The position numbers and the translations under genes are program-made. Under the pieces are notes generated by a model. The model saw nothing but the letters and a program-made list of their open reading frames with translations. It did not search any database and had not been told where the DNA came from. DNA of 27,235 nucleotides, taken from contig NW_003143419.1 in the NCBI RefSeq assembly GCF_000003605.2, positions 1 through 27,235 of the forward strand, given 5' to 3'. This stretch comes from Saccoglossus kowalevskii (taxonomy: Eukaryota; Hemichordata; Enteropneusta; Harrimaniidae). This document shows positions 5,906 through 15,338 of this stretch, in pieces (the first letter of the stretch is position 1; each line of letters starts with the position of its first letter).

Positions 5906-6093
5906 GATTGTGCGAAATGTCATTTTATTGTTTTGAGTCGCATTTTGGAATTCTACATTCAATTCTATTCCAGGGTAACTGGTTAGTAAACATAATCACG
6001 CAGTCATCATAAACTGTGGATTAAATGCAAGATCAATGCACTATAATTATTCGTCGCTTACTGAGTAACACGTAATCCGAACATGACTGGCTA

Positions 6094-6165
6094 GCCGTGA
6101 TCGTCTTGTGGTTAGGACATTCCGTTGTGGCCGCAATAACCCAGGTCAGAATCCTGATCTCGGCA
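6094..6165 (+). tRNA. tRNA-His(GTG)-like, B box broken
   Basis: Anticodon GTG at 6127-6129. The T loop is TCAGAAT and the T stem ends CCTGA, so the B box is destroyed. T14 damages the A box, and C29 mismatches. Class A3 spacer. Likely untranscribed pseudogene; twin at 8646. Confidence 0.5.
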
Positions 6166-6355
6166 GATTGTGCTATGTGTAGTTTTTGTTGTTTTGCGTC
6201 GTATTTTGGAATTCTTCATTCAATTTTAATTCCTGGGTAACAGGTTAGCAAACATAATCATGCAGTCATCAAAAACTGTAGATTAAATGCAAGATCAATG
6301 CACTATACTCATTCGTTGCTTCCCGAGTAACATGTAATACGAACATGACTGGCTA

Positions 6356-6427
6356 GCCGTGATCGTCTAGTGGTTAGGACATGGCGTTGTGGCCGCAATA
6401 ACCCAGGTTCAAATCCTGGTCTCGGCA
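6356..6427 (+). tRNA. tRNA-His(GTG)-like
   Basis: Anticodon GTG at 6389-6391. TGGCG/CGCAA has a 28:42 mismatch, and the T loop is TTCAAAT. The A3-like spacer reads gtactatatgtag. Confidence 0.6.
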
Positions 6428-6619
6428 GATTGTACTATATGTAGTTTTTGTTGTTTTGCGTCGTATTTTGGAATTCTATATTCAATTTTAATTCCAGGGT
6501 AACAGGTTAGCAAACATAATCATGCAGTCATCAAAAACTGTAGATTAAATGCAAGATCATTGCACTATACTTATTCGTCGCTTACTGAGTAGCACGTAAT
6601 CCGAACATGACTCTAGTTA

Positions 6620-6691
6620 GCCGTGATCGTCTAGTGGTTAGTACATTTAGTTATGGCCACAATAACCCAGGTTCGAATCCTGGTCTCGGCA
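6620..6691 (+). tRNA. tRNA-His(ATG)-like
   Basis: Anticodon ATG at 6653-6655. Stem TTTAG/CACAA has mismatches at 29:41 and 30:40; D stem GTCT/GTAC has C12:T23. Class S spacer with gttttcttgtttt. Twin at 9172. Confidence 0.55.
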
Positions 6692-6844
6692 GATTGTGCG
6701 ATATGTCGTTGTTTTCTTGTTTTAAGTCGTATTTTGGGATTCTACATTCAATTCTATTCCAGGTAACAGGTTCGCAAACAAAATCAATGCACTATACTTG
6801 CTTTTCGTTTACATGATTCTTGGAAATTCGAAAATGTCTGACTA

Positions 6845-6916
6845 GCCGTTATCGTCTAGTGGTTAGGACATTGCGTTGTGGCCGCAATAACCTAGGTTCG
6901 AATCCTGGTCTCGGCA
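6845..6916 (+). tRNA. tRNA-His(GTG)-like, G6T
   Basis: Anticodon GTG at 6878-6880. Acceptor GCCGTTA leaves both 5:68 and 6:67 unpaired; T stem CTAGG. A1 spacer. Twin at 9396. Confidence 0.62.
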
Positions 6917-7106
6917 GATTGTGCTATATGTAGTTTTTGTTGTTTTGCGTCGTATTTTGGAATTCTACATTCAATTTTAATTCCAGGGTAACAGGTTGGC
7001 AAACATAATCACGCAGTCATCATAAACTGTAGATTAAATGCAAGATCATTGCACTATACTTATTCGTCGCTTACTGAGTAGCACGTAATCCGAACATGAC
7101 TGGCTA

Positions 7107-7178
7107 GCCGTGATCGTCTAGTGGTTAGGACATTGCGTTGTGGCCGCAATAACCCAGGTTCGAATCCTGGTCTCGGCA
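7107..7178 (+). tRNA. tRNA-His(GTG)-like, consensus copy with S spacer
   Basis: Anticodon GTG at 7140-7142; identical to the reference and, like 5082, followed by the S spacer with ttttcatttac. Confidence 0.82.
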
Positions 7179-7331
7179 GATTGTGCGATATGTCGTTGTT
7201 TTGTTGTTTTAAGTCGTATTTTGGGATTCTACATTCAATTCTATTCCAGGTAACAGGTTCGCAAACAAAATCAATGCACTATACTTGCTTTTCATTTACA
7301 TGATTCTTGGAAATTCGAACATGTCTGACTA

Positions 7332-7403
7332 GCCGTAATCGTCAAGTGGTTAGGACATTGCGTTGTGGCCGCAATAACCTAGGTTCGAATCCTGGTCTCG
7401 GCA
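7332..7403 (+). tRNA. tRNA-His(GTG)-like, G6A T13A
   Basis: Anticodon GTG at 7365-7367. GCCGTAA acceptor, D stem GTCA, T stem CTAGG. Two acceptor pairs and one D pair are lost. A1 spacer with ttgttg. Confidence 0.6.
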
Positions 7404-7593
7404 GATTGTGCTATATGTAGTTGTTGTTGTTTTGCGTCGTATTTTGGAATTCTACATTCAATTTTAATTCCAGGGTAACAGGTTGGCAAACATAATCACG
7501 CAGTCATCATAAACTGTAGATTAAATGCAATATCATTGCACTATACTTATTCGTCGCTTACTGAGTAGCACGTAATCCGAACATGACTGGCTA

Positions 7594-7665
7594 GCCGTGA
7601 TCGTCTAGTGGTTAGGACATTGCGTTGTGGCCGCAATAACCCAGGTTCGAATCCTGGTCTCGGCA
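7594..7665 (+). tRNA. tRNA-His(GTG)-like, consensus copy
   Basis: Anticodon GTG at 7627-7629; identical to the reference. Class C spacer with T7 and duplicated ttctattctattc. Confidence 0.83.
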
Positions 7666-7858
7666 GATTGTGCGATATGTTTTTTTATTGTTTTGAGTCG
7701 TAATTTGAAAATCTACATTCAATTCTATTCTATTCCAGGGTAACAGGTTAGTAAACATAATCACGCAGTCATCATAAACTGTGGATTAAATGCAAGATCA
7801 ATGCACTATAATTATTCGTCGCTTACTGAGTAACATGTAATCCGAACATGACTGGCTA

Positions 7859-7930
7859 GCCGTGATCGTCTAGTGGTTAGGACATTGCGTTGTGGCCGCA
7901 ATAACCCAGGTTCGAATCCTGGTCTCGGCA
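7859..7930 (+). tRNA. tRNA-His(GTG)-like, consensus copy
   Basis: Anticodon GTG at 7892-7894; identical to the reference. Class A3 spacer with tttgaaattc, which loses the EcoRI site. Part of the two-unit insertion that distinguishes 7107-9658 from 5082-7107. Confidence 0.83.
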
Positions 7931-8120
7931 GATTGTGCTATATGTAGTTTTTGTTGTTTTGCGTCGTATTTTGAAATTCTTCATTCAATTTTAATTCCAG
8001 GGTAACAGGTTAGCAAACATAATCATGCAGTCATCAAAAACTGTAGAATAAATGCAAGATCAATGCACTATACTTATTCGTTGCTTCTTGAGTAACACGT
8101 AATACGAACATGACTTTCTA

Positions 8121-8192
8121 GACGTGATCGTCTAGTGGTTAGGACATTCCGTTGTGGCCACAATAACCCAGGTTCGAATCCTGGTTTCGGCA
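8121..8192 (+). tRNA. tRNA-His(GTG)-like (gacgtga type)
   Basis: Anticodon GTG at 8154-8156. GACGTGA acceptor, stem TTCCG/CACAA with two mismatches, intact T loop, 3' TTTCGGC. Class D spacer. Confidence 0.56.
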
Positions 8193-8385
8193 GATTGTGC
8201 GATATGTTGTTGACTTGCTGTTTTGTGTCGTATTTTGGCATTCTACATTCATTTTCATATCAGAGTGACAGGTTAGCAAACATATTCACGCAGTCATCAT
8301 AAACTGTAGATTAAATGCGAGATCAATGCACTATACTTATTCGTCGCTTACTGAGTAGCACGTAATACGAACATGACTCTAGTCA

Positions 8386-8457
8386 TCCGTGATCGTCTAG
8401 TGGTTATGACATTCTGTTATGGCCACAATAACCCAGGTTCGAATCCTGGTCTCGGCA
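8386..8457 (+). tRNA. tRNA-His(ATG)-like
   Basis: Anticodon ATG at 8419-8421. T1 and T22 as in 5834, but the 3' strand is TCTCGGC. Stem TTCTG/CACAA. Class C' spacer. Confidence 0.53.
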
Positions 8458-8645
8458 GATTGTGCGAAATGTCATTTTATTGTTTTGAGTCGCATTTTGA
8501 AATTCTACATTCAATTCTATTCCAGGGTAACAGGTTAGTAAACATAATCACGCAGTCATCATAAACTGTGGATTAAATGCAAGATCAATGCACTATAATT
8601 ATTCGTCGCTTACTGAGTAACACGTAATCCGAACATGACTGGCTA

Positions 8646-8717
8646 GCCGTGATCGTCTTGTGGTTAGGACATTCCGTTGTGGCCGCAATAACCCAGGTCA
8701 GAATCCTGATCTCGGCA
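8646..8717 (+). tRNA. tRNA-His(GTG)-like, B box broken
   Basis: Anticodon GTG at 8679-8681. Shares T14, C29, TCAGAAT loop and CCTGA with 6094. Class A3 spacer containing attcctggg. Confidence 0.5.
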
Positions 8718-8907
8718 GATTGTGCTATATGTAGTTTTTGTTGTTTTGCGTCGTATTTTGGAATTCTTCATTCAATTTTAATTCCTGGGTAACAGGTTAG
8801 CAAACATAATCATGCAGTCATCAAAAACTGTAGATTAAATGCAAGATCAATGCACTATACTCATTCGTTGCTTCCCGAGTAACATGTAATACGAACATGA
8901 CTGGCTA

Positions 8908-8979
8908 GCCGTGATCGTCTAGTGGTTAGGACATTGCGTTGTGGCCGCAATAACCCAGGTTCAAATCCTGGTCTCGGCA
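8908..8979 (+). tRNA. tRNA-His(GTG)-like
   Basis: Anticodon GTG at 8941-8943. Consensus except T loop TTCAAAT, which alters the B box. The spacer is A3-like. Confidence 0.68.
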
Positions 8980-9171
8980 GATTGTGCTATATGTAGTTTT
9001 TGTTGTTTTGCGTCGTATTTTGGAATTCTACATTCAATTTTAATTCCAGGGTAACAGGTTAGCAAACATAATCATGCAGTCATCAAAAACTGTAGATTAA
9101 ATGCAAGATCATTGCACTATACTTATTCGTCGCTTACTGAGTAGCACGTAATCCTAACATGACTCTAGTTA

Positions 9172-9243
9172 GCCGTGATCGTCTAGTGGTTAGTACATTT
9201 AGTTATGGCCACAATAACCCAGGTTCGAATCCTGGTCTCGGCA
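9172..9243 (+). tRNA. tRNA-His(ATG)-like
   Basis: Anticodon ATG at 9205-9207. T23 and TTTAG stem as in 6620. The S spacer has lost one A (caaacaaatc), giving a 224-bp unit. Confidence 0.55.
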
Positions 9244-9395
9244 GATTGTGCGATATGTCGTTGTTTTCTTGTTTTAAGTCGTATTTTGGGATTCTACATT
9301 CAATTCTATTCCAGGTAACAGGTTCGCAAACAAATCAATGCACTATACTTGCTTTTCGTTTACATGATTCTTGGAAATTCGAAAATGTCTGACTA

Positions 9396-9467
9396 GCCGT
9401 TATCGTCTAGTGGTTAGGACATTGCGTTGTGGCCGCAATAACCTAGGTTCGAATCCTGGTCTCGGCA
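9396..9467 (+). tRNA. tRNA-His(GTG)-like, G6T
   Basis: Anticodon GTG at 9429-9431. GCCGTTA acceptor and CTAGG T stem, as in 6845. A1 spacer. Confidence 0.62.
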
Positions 9468-9657
9468 GATTGTGCTATATGTAGTTTTTGTTGTTTTGCG
9501 TCGTATTTTGGAATTCTACATTCAATTTTAATTCCAGGGTAACAGGTTGGCAAACATAATCACGCAGTCATCATAAACTGTAGATTAAATGCAAGATCAT
9601 TGCACTATACTTATTCGTCGCTTACTGAGTAGCACGTAATCCGAACATGACTGGCTA

Positions 9658-9729
9658 GCCGTGATCGTCTAGTGGTTAGGACATTGCGTTGTGGCCGCAA
9701 TAACCCAGGTTCGAATCCTGGTCTCGACA
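9658..9729 (+). tRNA. tRNA-His(GTG)-like
   Basis: Anticodon GTG at 9691-9693. Single change: 3' acceptor TCTCGAC breaks 2:71. Hybrid spacer: class A start, class D middle (catttcatagtgacagg near 9790). Confidence 0.68.
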
Positions 9730-9920
9730 GGTTGTGCTATATGTAGTTTTTATTGTTTTGCGTCGTATTTTGGAATTCTTCATTCAATTCCATTTCATAG
9801 TGACAGGTTAGCAAACATAATCATGCAGTCATCATGAACTGTAGATTAAATGCGAGATCAATGCACTATACTTATTCGTTGCTTCTTGAGTAACATGTAA
9901 TCCGAACATGACTCTAGTTA

Positions 9921-9992
9921 GACGTGATCATCTAGTGGTTAGGACATTCCGTTGTGGCCACAATAACCCAGGTTCGAATCCTGGTTTCGGCA
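9921..9992 (+). tRNA. tRNA-His(GTG)-like (gacgtga type)
   Basis: Anticodon GTG at 9954-9956. GACGTGA, G10 to A (TCATCTAG, D pair 10:25 lost), stem TTCCG/CACAA, 3' TTTCGGC. Class D spacer. Confidence 0.52.
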
Positions 9993-10490
9993 GATTGTGC
10001 GATATGTAGTTGATTTGCTGTTTTGTGTCGTATTTTGGCATTCTACATTCAATTCCATTTCATAGTGACAGGTTAGCAAACATATTCACGCAGTCATCAT
10101 AAACTGTAGATTAAATGCGAGATCAATGCACTATACTTATTCGTCGCTTACTGAGTAGCACGTAATCCGAACATGACTCTAGTTAGCCGTGATCGTCTAG
10201 TGGTTAGGACATTCTGCTATGGCCACAATAACCCAGGTTCGAATCCTGGTCTCGGAAGATTGTGCGAAATGTATTTTTATTGTTTTGAGTCGTATTTTGG
10301 AATTCTACATTCAATTCTATTCCAGGGTAACAGGTTAGTAAACATAATCACACAGTCATCATAAACTGTGGATTAAATGCAAGATCAATGCACTATAATT
10401 ATTCGTCGCTTACTGAGTAACACGTAATCCGAGCATGACTGGCTAGCCGAGATCGTCTAGTGGTTAGGACATTGCGTTGTGGCCGCAATA
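9990..10490 (+). repeat. Higher-order block (partner about 12794-13294)
   Basis: Offset 2804. Shared markers are tagttgatttgctg, the ATG body ending TCTCGGA, ccgagcatgac and the A5 acceptor GCCGAGA. Confidence 0.8.
10186..10257 (+). tRNA. tRNA-His(ATG)-like
   Basis: Anticodon ATG at 10219-10221, C32, stem TTCTG/CACAA. The 3' strand ends TCTCGGA, losing 1:72. Class C' spacer. Twin at 12990. Confidence 0.52.
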
Positions 10491-10517
10491 ACCCAGGGTC
10501 GAATCCTGGTCTCGGCA
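10446..10517 (+). tRNA. tRNA-His(GTG)-like with repaired acceptor (A5)
   Basis: Anticodon GTG at 10479-10481. Acceptor GCCGAGA pairs with TCTCGGC at all seven positions. The T loop is GTCGAAT (T54 to G), so the conserved T54:A58 pair and B box are altered. Class A3 spacer. Shares the upstream ccgagcatgac marker with 13250. Confidence 0.75.
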
Positions 10518-10707
10518 GATAGTGCTATATGTAGTTTTTGTTGTTTTGCGTCGTATTTTGGAATTCTTCATTCAATTTTAATTCCAGGGTAACAGGTTAG
10601 CAAACATAATCATGCAGTCATCGAAAACTGTAGAATAAATGCAAGATCAATGCACTATACTTATTCGTTGCGTCGTGAGTAACACGTAATACGAACATGA
10701 CTGGCTA

Positions 10708-10779
10708 GACGTGATCGTCTAGTGGTTAGGACATTGCGTTGTGGCCGCAATAACCCAGGGTCGAATCCTGGTTTCGGCA
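10708..10779 (+). tRNA. tRNA-His(GTG)-like (gacgtga type)
   Basis: Anticodon GTG at 10741-10743. GACGTGA acceptor but consensus anticodon stem; T loop GTCGAAT as in the preceding unit; 3' TTTCGGC. Class D spacer, 269-bp unit. Confidence 0.6.
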
Positions 10780-10976
10780 GATTGTGCGATATGTCGTTGA
10801 TTTGTTGTTTTGTGTCGTATTTTGGCATTCTACATTCAATTCCATTTCAGAGTGACAGGTTAGCAAACATATTCACGCAGTCATCATAAACTGTAGATTA
10901 AATGCAAGATCAATGCACTATACTTATTCGTTCGTCGCTTACTGAGTAGCACGTAATCCGAACATGACTCTAGTTA

Positions 10977-11048
10977 GCCGTGATCGTCTAGTGGTTGGGA
11001 CATTCCGCTATGGCCACAATAACCCAGGTTCGAATCCTGGGCTCGGCA
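10977..11048 (+). tRNA. tRNA-His(ATG)-like, CTATG loop
   Basis: Anticodon ATG at 11010-11012. As 4607 (C32, TTCCG, GCTCGGC) plus A21 to G in the D loop. S-type spacer of 154 bp. Confidence 0.5.
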
Positions 11049-11202
11049 GATTGTGCGATATATCGTTGTTTTGTTGTTTTAAGTCGTATTTTGGGATTCT
11101 ACATTCAATTCTTTTCCAGGGTAACAGGTTCGCAAACAAAATCAATGCACTATACTTGCTTTTCGTTTACATGATTCTTGGAAATTCGAACCTGTCTGGC
11201 TA

Positions 11203-11274
11203 GCCGTGATCGTCTCGTGGTTAGGACATTGCGTTGTGGCCGCAATAACCCAGGTTCGAATCCTGGTCTTGGCA
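11203..11274 (+). tRNA. tRNA-His(GTG)-like, A14C
   Basis: Anticodon GTG at 11236-11238. Same changes as 4833. Class C spacer with the 11-bp deletion and T6 (ttttttcattg). Confidence 0.6.
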
Positions 11275-11451
11275 GATTGTGCGATATGTTTTTTCATTGT
11301 TTTGAGTCGGATTTTGGAATTCTACATTCAATTCTATTCCAGGGTAAACATAATCACGCAGTCATCATAAACTGTGGATTAAATGCAAGATCAATGCACT
11401 ATAATTATTCGTCGCTTACTGAGTAACACGTAATCCGAACATGACTGGCTA

Positions 11452-11523
11452 GCCGTGATCGTCTAGTGGTTAGGACATTGCGTTGTGGCCGCAATAACCC
11501 AGGTTCGAATCCTGGTCTCGGCA
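11452..11523 (+). tRNA. tRNA-His(GTG)-like, consensus copy
   Basis: Anticodon GTG at 11485-11487; identical to the reference. Class A3 spacer with gcagtatactc. Confidence 0.83.
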
Positions 11524-11713
11524 GATTGTGCTATATGTAGTTTTTGTTGTTTTGCGTCGTATTTTGGAATTCTTCATTCAATTTTAATTCCAGGGTAACA
11601 GGTTAGCAAACATAATCATGCAGTCATCGAAAACTGTAAATTAAATGCAAGATCAATGCAGTATACTCATTCGTTGCTTCCCGAGTAACACGTAATACGA
11701 ACATGACTGGCTA

Positions 11714-11785
11714 GACGTGATCGTCTAGTGGTTAGGACATTGCGTTGTGGCCGCAATAACCCAGGTTCGAATCCTGGTCTCGGCA
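11714..11785 (+). tRNA. tRNA-His(GTG)-like (gacgtga type)
   Basis: Anticodon GTG at 11747-11749. Only the GACGTGA start (pair 2:71 lost) differs from the consensus. A1 spacer. Twin at 17317. Confidence 0.68.
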
Positions 11786-11977
11786 GATTGTGCTATATGT
11801 AGTTTTTGTTGTTTTGCGTCGTATTTTGGAATTCTACATTCAATTTTAATTCCAGGGTAACAGGTTGGCAAACATAATCACGCAGTCATCTTAAACTGTA
11901 GATTAAATGCAAGATCATTGCACTATACTTATTCGTCGCTTACTGAGTAGCACGTAATCCAAACTAGACTCTAGTTA

Positions 11978-12049
11978 GCCGTGATCGTCTAGTGGTTAGG
12001 ACATTTCGTTATGGCCACAATAACCCAGGTTCGAATCCTGGTCTCGGCA
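11978..12049 (+). tRNA. tRNA-His(ATG)-like
   Basis: Anticodon ATG at 12011-12013; identical to the 2315 body. Upstream marker aaactagactc (no ATG before the body). S spacer with tcgatgtttt. Confidence 0.6.
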
Positions 12050-12202
12050 GATTGTGCGATATGTCGATGTTTTGTTGTTTTAAGTCGTATTTTGGGATTC
12101 TACATTCAATTCTATTCCAGGTAACAGGTTCGCAAACAAAATCAATGCACTATACTTGCTTTTCGTTTACATGATTCTTGGAAATTCGAACATGTCTGAC
12201 CA

Positions 12203-12274
12203 GCCGTGATCGTCAAGTGGTTAGGACATTGCGTTGTGGCCGCAATAACCTAGGTTCGAATCCTGGTCTCGGCA
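12203..12274 (+). tRNA. tRNA-His(GTG)-like, T13A
   Basis: Anticodon GTG at 12236-12238. D stem GTCA, T stem CTAGG. Preceded by ctgacca. A1 spacer. Confidence 0.66.
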
Positions 12275-12464
12275 GATTGTGCTATATGTAGTTTTTGTTG
12301 TTTTGCGTCGTATTTTGGAATTCTACATTCAATTTTAATTCCAGGGTAACAGGTTGGCAAACATAATCACGCAGTCATCATAAACTGTAGATTAAATGCA
12401 ATATCATTGCACTATACTTATTCGTCGCTTACTGAGTAGCACGTAATCCGAACATGACTGGCTA

Positions 12465-12536
12465 GCCGTGATCGTCTAGTGGTTAGGACATTGCGTTGTG
12501 GCCGCAATAACCCTGTTTCGAATCATGGTCTCGGCA
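12465..12536 (+). tRNA. tRNA-His(GTG)-like, T stem broken
   Basis: Anticodon GTG at 12498-12500. The T arm CCTGT-TTCGAAT-CATGG has three consecutive mismatches, and the B box is altered. Class C spacer with T7. Twin at 18068. Likely pseudogene. Confidence 0.52.
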
Positions 12537-12724
12537 GATTGTGCGATATGTTTTTTTATTGTTTTGAGTCGTAATTTGGAAATCTACATTCAATTCTATT
12601 CCAGGGTAACAGGTTAGTAAACATAATCACGCAGTCATCATAAACTGTGGATTAAATGCAAGATCAATGCACTATAATTATTCGTCGCTTACTGAGTAAC
12701 ATGTAATCCGAACATGACTGGCTA

Positions 12725-12796
12725 GCCGTGATCGTCTAGTGGTTAGAACATTGTGTTGTGGCCGCAATAACCCAGGTTCGAATCCTGGTTTCGGTA
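12725..12796 (+). tRNA. tRNA-His(GTG)-like
   Basis: Anticodon GTG at 12758-12760. A23 in the D stem; TTGTG/CGCAA keeps a T30:G40 wobble; 3' TTTCGGT gives G1:T72. Class D spacer. Confidence 0.6.
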
Positions 12797-12989
12797 GATT
12801 GTGCGATATGTAGTTGATTTGCTGTTTTGTGTCGTATTTTGGCATTCTACATTCAATTCCATTTCAGAGTGACAGGTTAGCAAACATATTCACGCAGTCA
12901 TCATAAACTGTAGATTAAATGCGAGATCAATGCACTATACTTATTCGTCGCTTACTGAGTAGCACGTAATCCGAACATGACTCTAGTTA

Positions 12990-13061
12990 GCCGTGATCGT
13001 CTAGTGGTTAGGACATTCTGTTATGGCCACAATAACCCAGGTTCGAATCCTGGTCTCGGAA
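12990..13061 (+). tRNA. tRNA-His(ATG)-like
   Basis: Anticodon ATG at 13023-13025; stem TTCTG/CACAA; 3' TCTCGGA loses 1:72. The C' spacer begins gattgtgcaaaatgtc. Confidence 0.53.
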
Positions 13062-13249
13062 GATTGTGCAAAATGTCTTTTTATTGTTTTGAGTCGTATT
13101 TTGGAATTCTACATTCAATTCTATTCCCGGGTAACAGGTTAGTAAACATAATCACACAGTCATCATAAACTGTGGATTAAATGCAAGATCAATGCACTAT
13201 AATTATTCGTCGCTTACTGAGTAACACGTAATCCGAGCATGACTGGCTA

Positions 13250-13321
13250 GCCGAGATCGTCTAGTGGTTAGGACATTGCGTTGTGGCCGCAATAACCCAG
13301 GTTCGAATCCTGGTCTCGGCA
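13250..13321 (+). tRNA. tRNA-His(GTG)-like, fully paired acceptor: best candidate gene
   Basis: Anticodon GTG at 13283-13285. A5 gives GCCGAGA/TCTCGGC, seven of seven acceptor pairs; every other position equals the consensus, including B box GGTTCGAATCC and A73. It is the only body in the window with no mismatch in any stem by my reading, so it is the strongest candidate for a functional tRNA-His. A2 spacer whose start reads gctacatgtag, then T5. Confidence 0.86.
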
Positions 13322-13513
13322 GATTGTGCTACATGTAGTTTTTGTTGTTTTGCGTCGTATTTTGGAATTCTACATTCAATTTTAATTCCAGGGTAACGGG
13401 TTAGCAAACATAATCATGCAGTCATCATAAACTGTAGATTAAATGCAAGATCATTGCACTATACTTATTCGTCGCTTACTGAGTAGCACGTAATCCGAAC
13501 ATGACTCTACATA

Positions 13514-13585
13514 GCCGTGATCGTCTAGTGGTTAGGACATTTCGTTATGGCCACAATAACCCAGGTTCGAATCCTGGTCTCGCCA
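13514..13585 (+). tRNA. tRNA-His(ATG)-like
   Basis: Anticodon ATG at 13547-13549. TTTCG/CACAA stem; 3' TCTCGCC breaks 2:71. S spacer with the 8-bp deletion (217-bp unit). Confidence 0.53.
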
Positions 13586-13730
13586 GATTGTGCAATATGT
13601 CATTGTTTTAAGTCGTATTTTGGGATTCTACATTCAATTCTATTCCAGGTAACAGGTTCGCAAACAAAATCAATGCACTATACTTGCTTTTCGTTTACAT
13701 GATTCTTGGAAATTCGAACATGTCTGACTA

Positions 13731-13802
13731 GCCGTGATCGTCTAGTGGTTAGGACATTGCGTTGTGGCCGCAATAACCTAGGTTCGAATCCTGGTCTCGG
13801 CA
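13731..13802 (+). tRNA. tRNA-His(GTG)-like
   Basis: Anticodon GTG at 13764-13766. Only CTAGG (T50:G64 wobble) differs from the consensus. Hybrid spacer: class A start joined to class D (ggcattc, gagtgacagg) near 13845. Confidence 0.73.
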
Positions 13803-13993
13803 GATTGTGCTATATGTAGTTTTTGTTGTTTTGCGTCGTATTTTGGCATTCTACATTCAATTCCATTTCAGAGTGACAGGTTAGCAAACATATTCACGCA
13901 GTCATCATAAACTGTAGATTAAATGCGAGATCAATGCACTATACTTATTCGTCGCTTACTGAGTAGCACGTAATCCGAACATGACTCTAGTTA

Positions 13994-14065
13994 GCCGTGA
14001 TCGTCTAGTCGTTAGGACATTCTGTTATGGCCACAATAACCCAGGTTCGAATCCTGGTCTCGGCA
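13994..14065 (+). tRNA. tRNA-His(ATG)-like
   Basis: Anticodon ATG at 14027-14029; stem TTCTG/CACAA. The invariant G18 is C (AGTCGTTA). Class C' spacer with T5. Confidence 0.53.
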
Positions 14066-14253
14066 GATTGTGCGAAATGTCTTTTTATTGTTTTGAGTCG
14101 TATTTTGGAATTCTACATTCAATTCTATTCCAGTGTAACAGGTTAGTAAACATAAGCACGCAGTCATCATAAACTGTGGATTAAATGCAAGATCAATGCA
14201 CTATAATTATTCGTCGCTTGCTGAGTAACACGTAATCCGAACATGACTGGCTA

Positions 14254-14325
14254 GCCGTGATCGTCTAGTGGTTAGGACATTGCGTTGTGGCCGCAATAAC
14301 CCAGGTTCGAATCCTGATCTCGGCA
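14254..14325 (+). tRNA. tRNA-His(GTG)-like
   Basis: Anticodon GTG at 14287-14289. G65 is A (CCTGA), losing 49:65. B box intact. Class A3 spacer. Twin at 18830. Confidence 0.68.
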
Positions 14326-14515
14326 GATTGTGCTATATGTAGTTTTTGTTGTTTTGCGTCGTATTTTGGAATTCTTCATTCAATTTTAATTCCAGGGTAA
14401 CAGGTTAGCAAACATAATCATGCAGTCATCAAAAACTGTAGATTAAATGCAAGATCAATGCACTATACTCATTCGTTGCTCCCTGAGTAACACGTAATAC
14501 GAAAATGACTGGCTA

Positions 14516-14587
14516 GCCGTGATCGTCTAGTGGTTAGGACATTGCGCTGTGGCCGCAATAACCCAGGTTCGAATGCTGGTCTCGGCA
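14516..14587 (+). tRNA. tRNA-His(GTG)-like
   Basis: Anticodon GTG at 14549-14551 with C32 (still normal for a loop). C61 is G (TTCGAAT-GCTGG), breaking 53:61 and the B box. A1 spacer. Confidence 0.6.
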
Positions 14588-14779
14588 GATTGTGCTATAT
14601 GTAGTTTTTGTTGTTTTGCGTCGTATTTTGGAATTCTACATTCAATTTTATTTCCAGGGTAACAGGTTGGCAAACATAATCACGCAGTCATCATAAACTG
14701 TAGATTAAATGCAAGATCATTGCACTATACTTATTCGTCTCTTACTGAGTAGCACGTAATCCGAACATGACTCTAGTTA

Positions 14780-14851
14780 GCCGTGATCGTCTAGTGGTTA
14801 AGACATTTCGTTATGGCCACAATAACCCAGGTTCGAATCCTGGTCTCGGCA
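14780..14851 (+). tRNA. tRNA-His(ATG)-like
   Basis: Anticodon ATG at 14813-14815. G22 to A gives T13:A22, an actual improvement of the D stem. TTTCG/CACAA stem as usual. S spacer with cttggttttcg. Confidence 0.58.
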
Positions 14852-15004
14852 GATTGTGCGATATGTCGTTGTTTTGTTGTTTTAAGTCGTATTTTGGGAT
14901 TCTACATTCAATTCTATTCCAGGTAACAGGTTCGCAAACAAAATCAATGCACTATACTTGGTTTTCGTTTACATGATTCTTGGAAATTCGAACATGTCTG
15001 ACTA

Positions 15005-15076
15005 GCCGTGATCGTCTAGTGGTTAGGACATTGCGTTGTGGCCGCAATAACCCAGGTTCGAATCCTGGTCTCGGCA
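15005..15076 (+). tRNA. tRNA-His(GTG)-like, consensus copy
   Basis: Anticodon GTG at 15038-15040; identical to the reference. A1 spacer. Confidence 0.83.
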
Positions 15077-15266
15077 GATTGTGCTATATGTAGTTTTTGT
15101 TGTTTTGCGTCGTATTTTGGAATTCTACATTCAATTTTAATTCCAGGGTAACAGGTTGGCAAACATAATCACGCAGTCATCATAAACTGTGGATTAAATG
15201 CAAGATCATTGCACTATACTTATTCGTCGCTTACTGAGTAGCACGTAATCCGAACATGACTGGCCA

Positions 15267-15338
15267 GCCGTGATCGTCTAGTGGTTAGGACATTGCGTTG
15301 TGGCCGCAATAACCCAGGTTCGAATCCTGGTCTCGGCA
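15267..15338 (+). tRNA. tRNA-His(GTG)-like, consensus copy
   Basis: Anticodon GTG at 15300-15302; identical to the reference, preceded by ggcca instead of ggcta. Class C spacer with T7. Confidence 0.83.

Larger units (their letters stand above)
5609..7172 (+). repeat. Higher-order block (partner about 8161-9723)
   Basis: Six consecutive bodies, with private markers (tccgtga start, TCAGAAT loop, TTTAG stem, GCCGTTA), recur in order at offset 2552, falling to 2551 after a one-base loss near 9333. In addition 5082-5640 matches 7107-7665 at offset 2025, so this is a tandem higher-order repeat with a two-unit insertion (7594-8120) in the second copy. Confidence 0.85.
11070..12745 (+). repeat. Higher-order block (partner about 16673-18348)
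   Basis: Constant offset 5603 across seven bodies with identical intervals (249, 262, 264, 225, 262, 260 bp) and shared private markers: aaactagactc, gcagtatactc, CATGG T stem. Confidence 0.88.
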
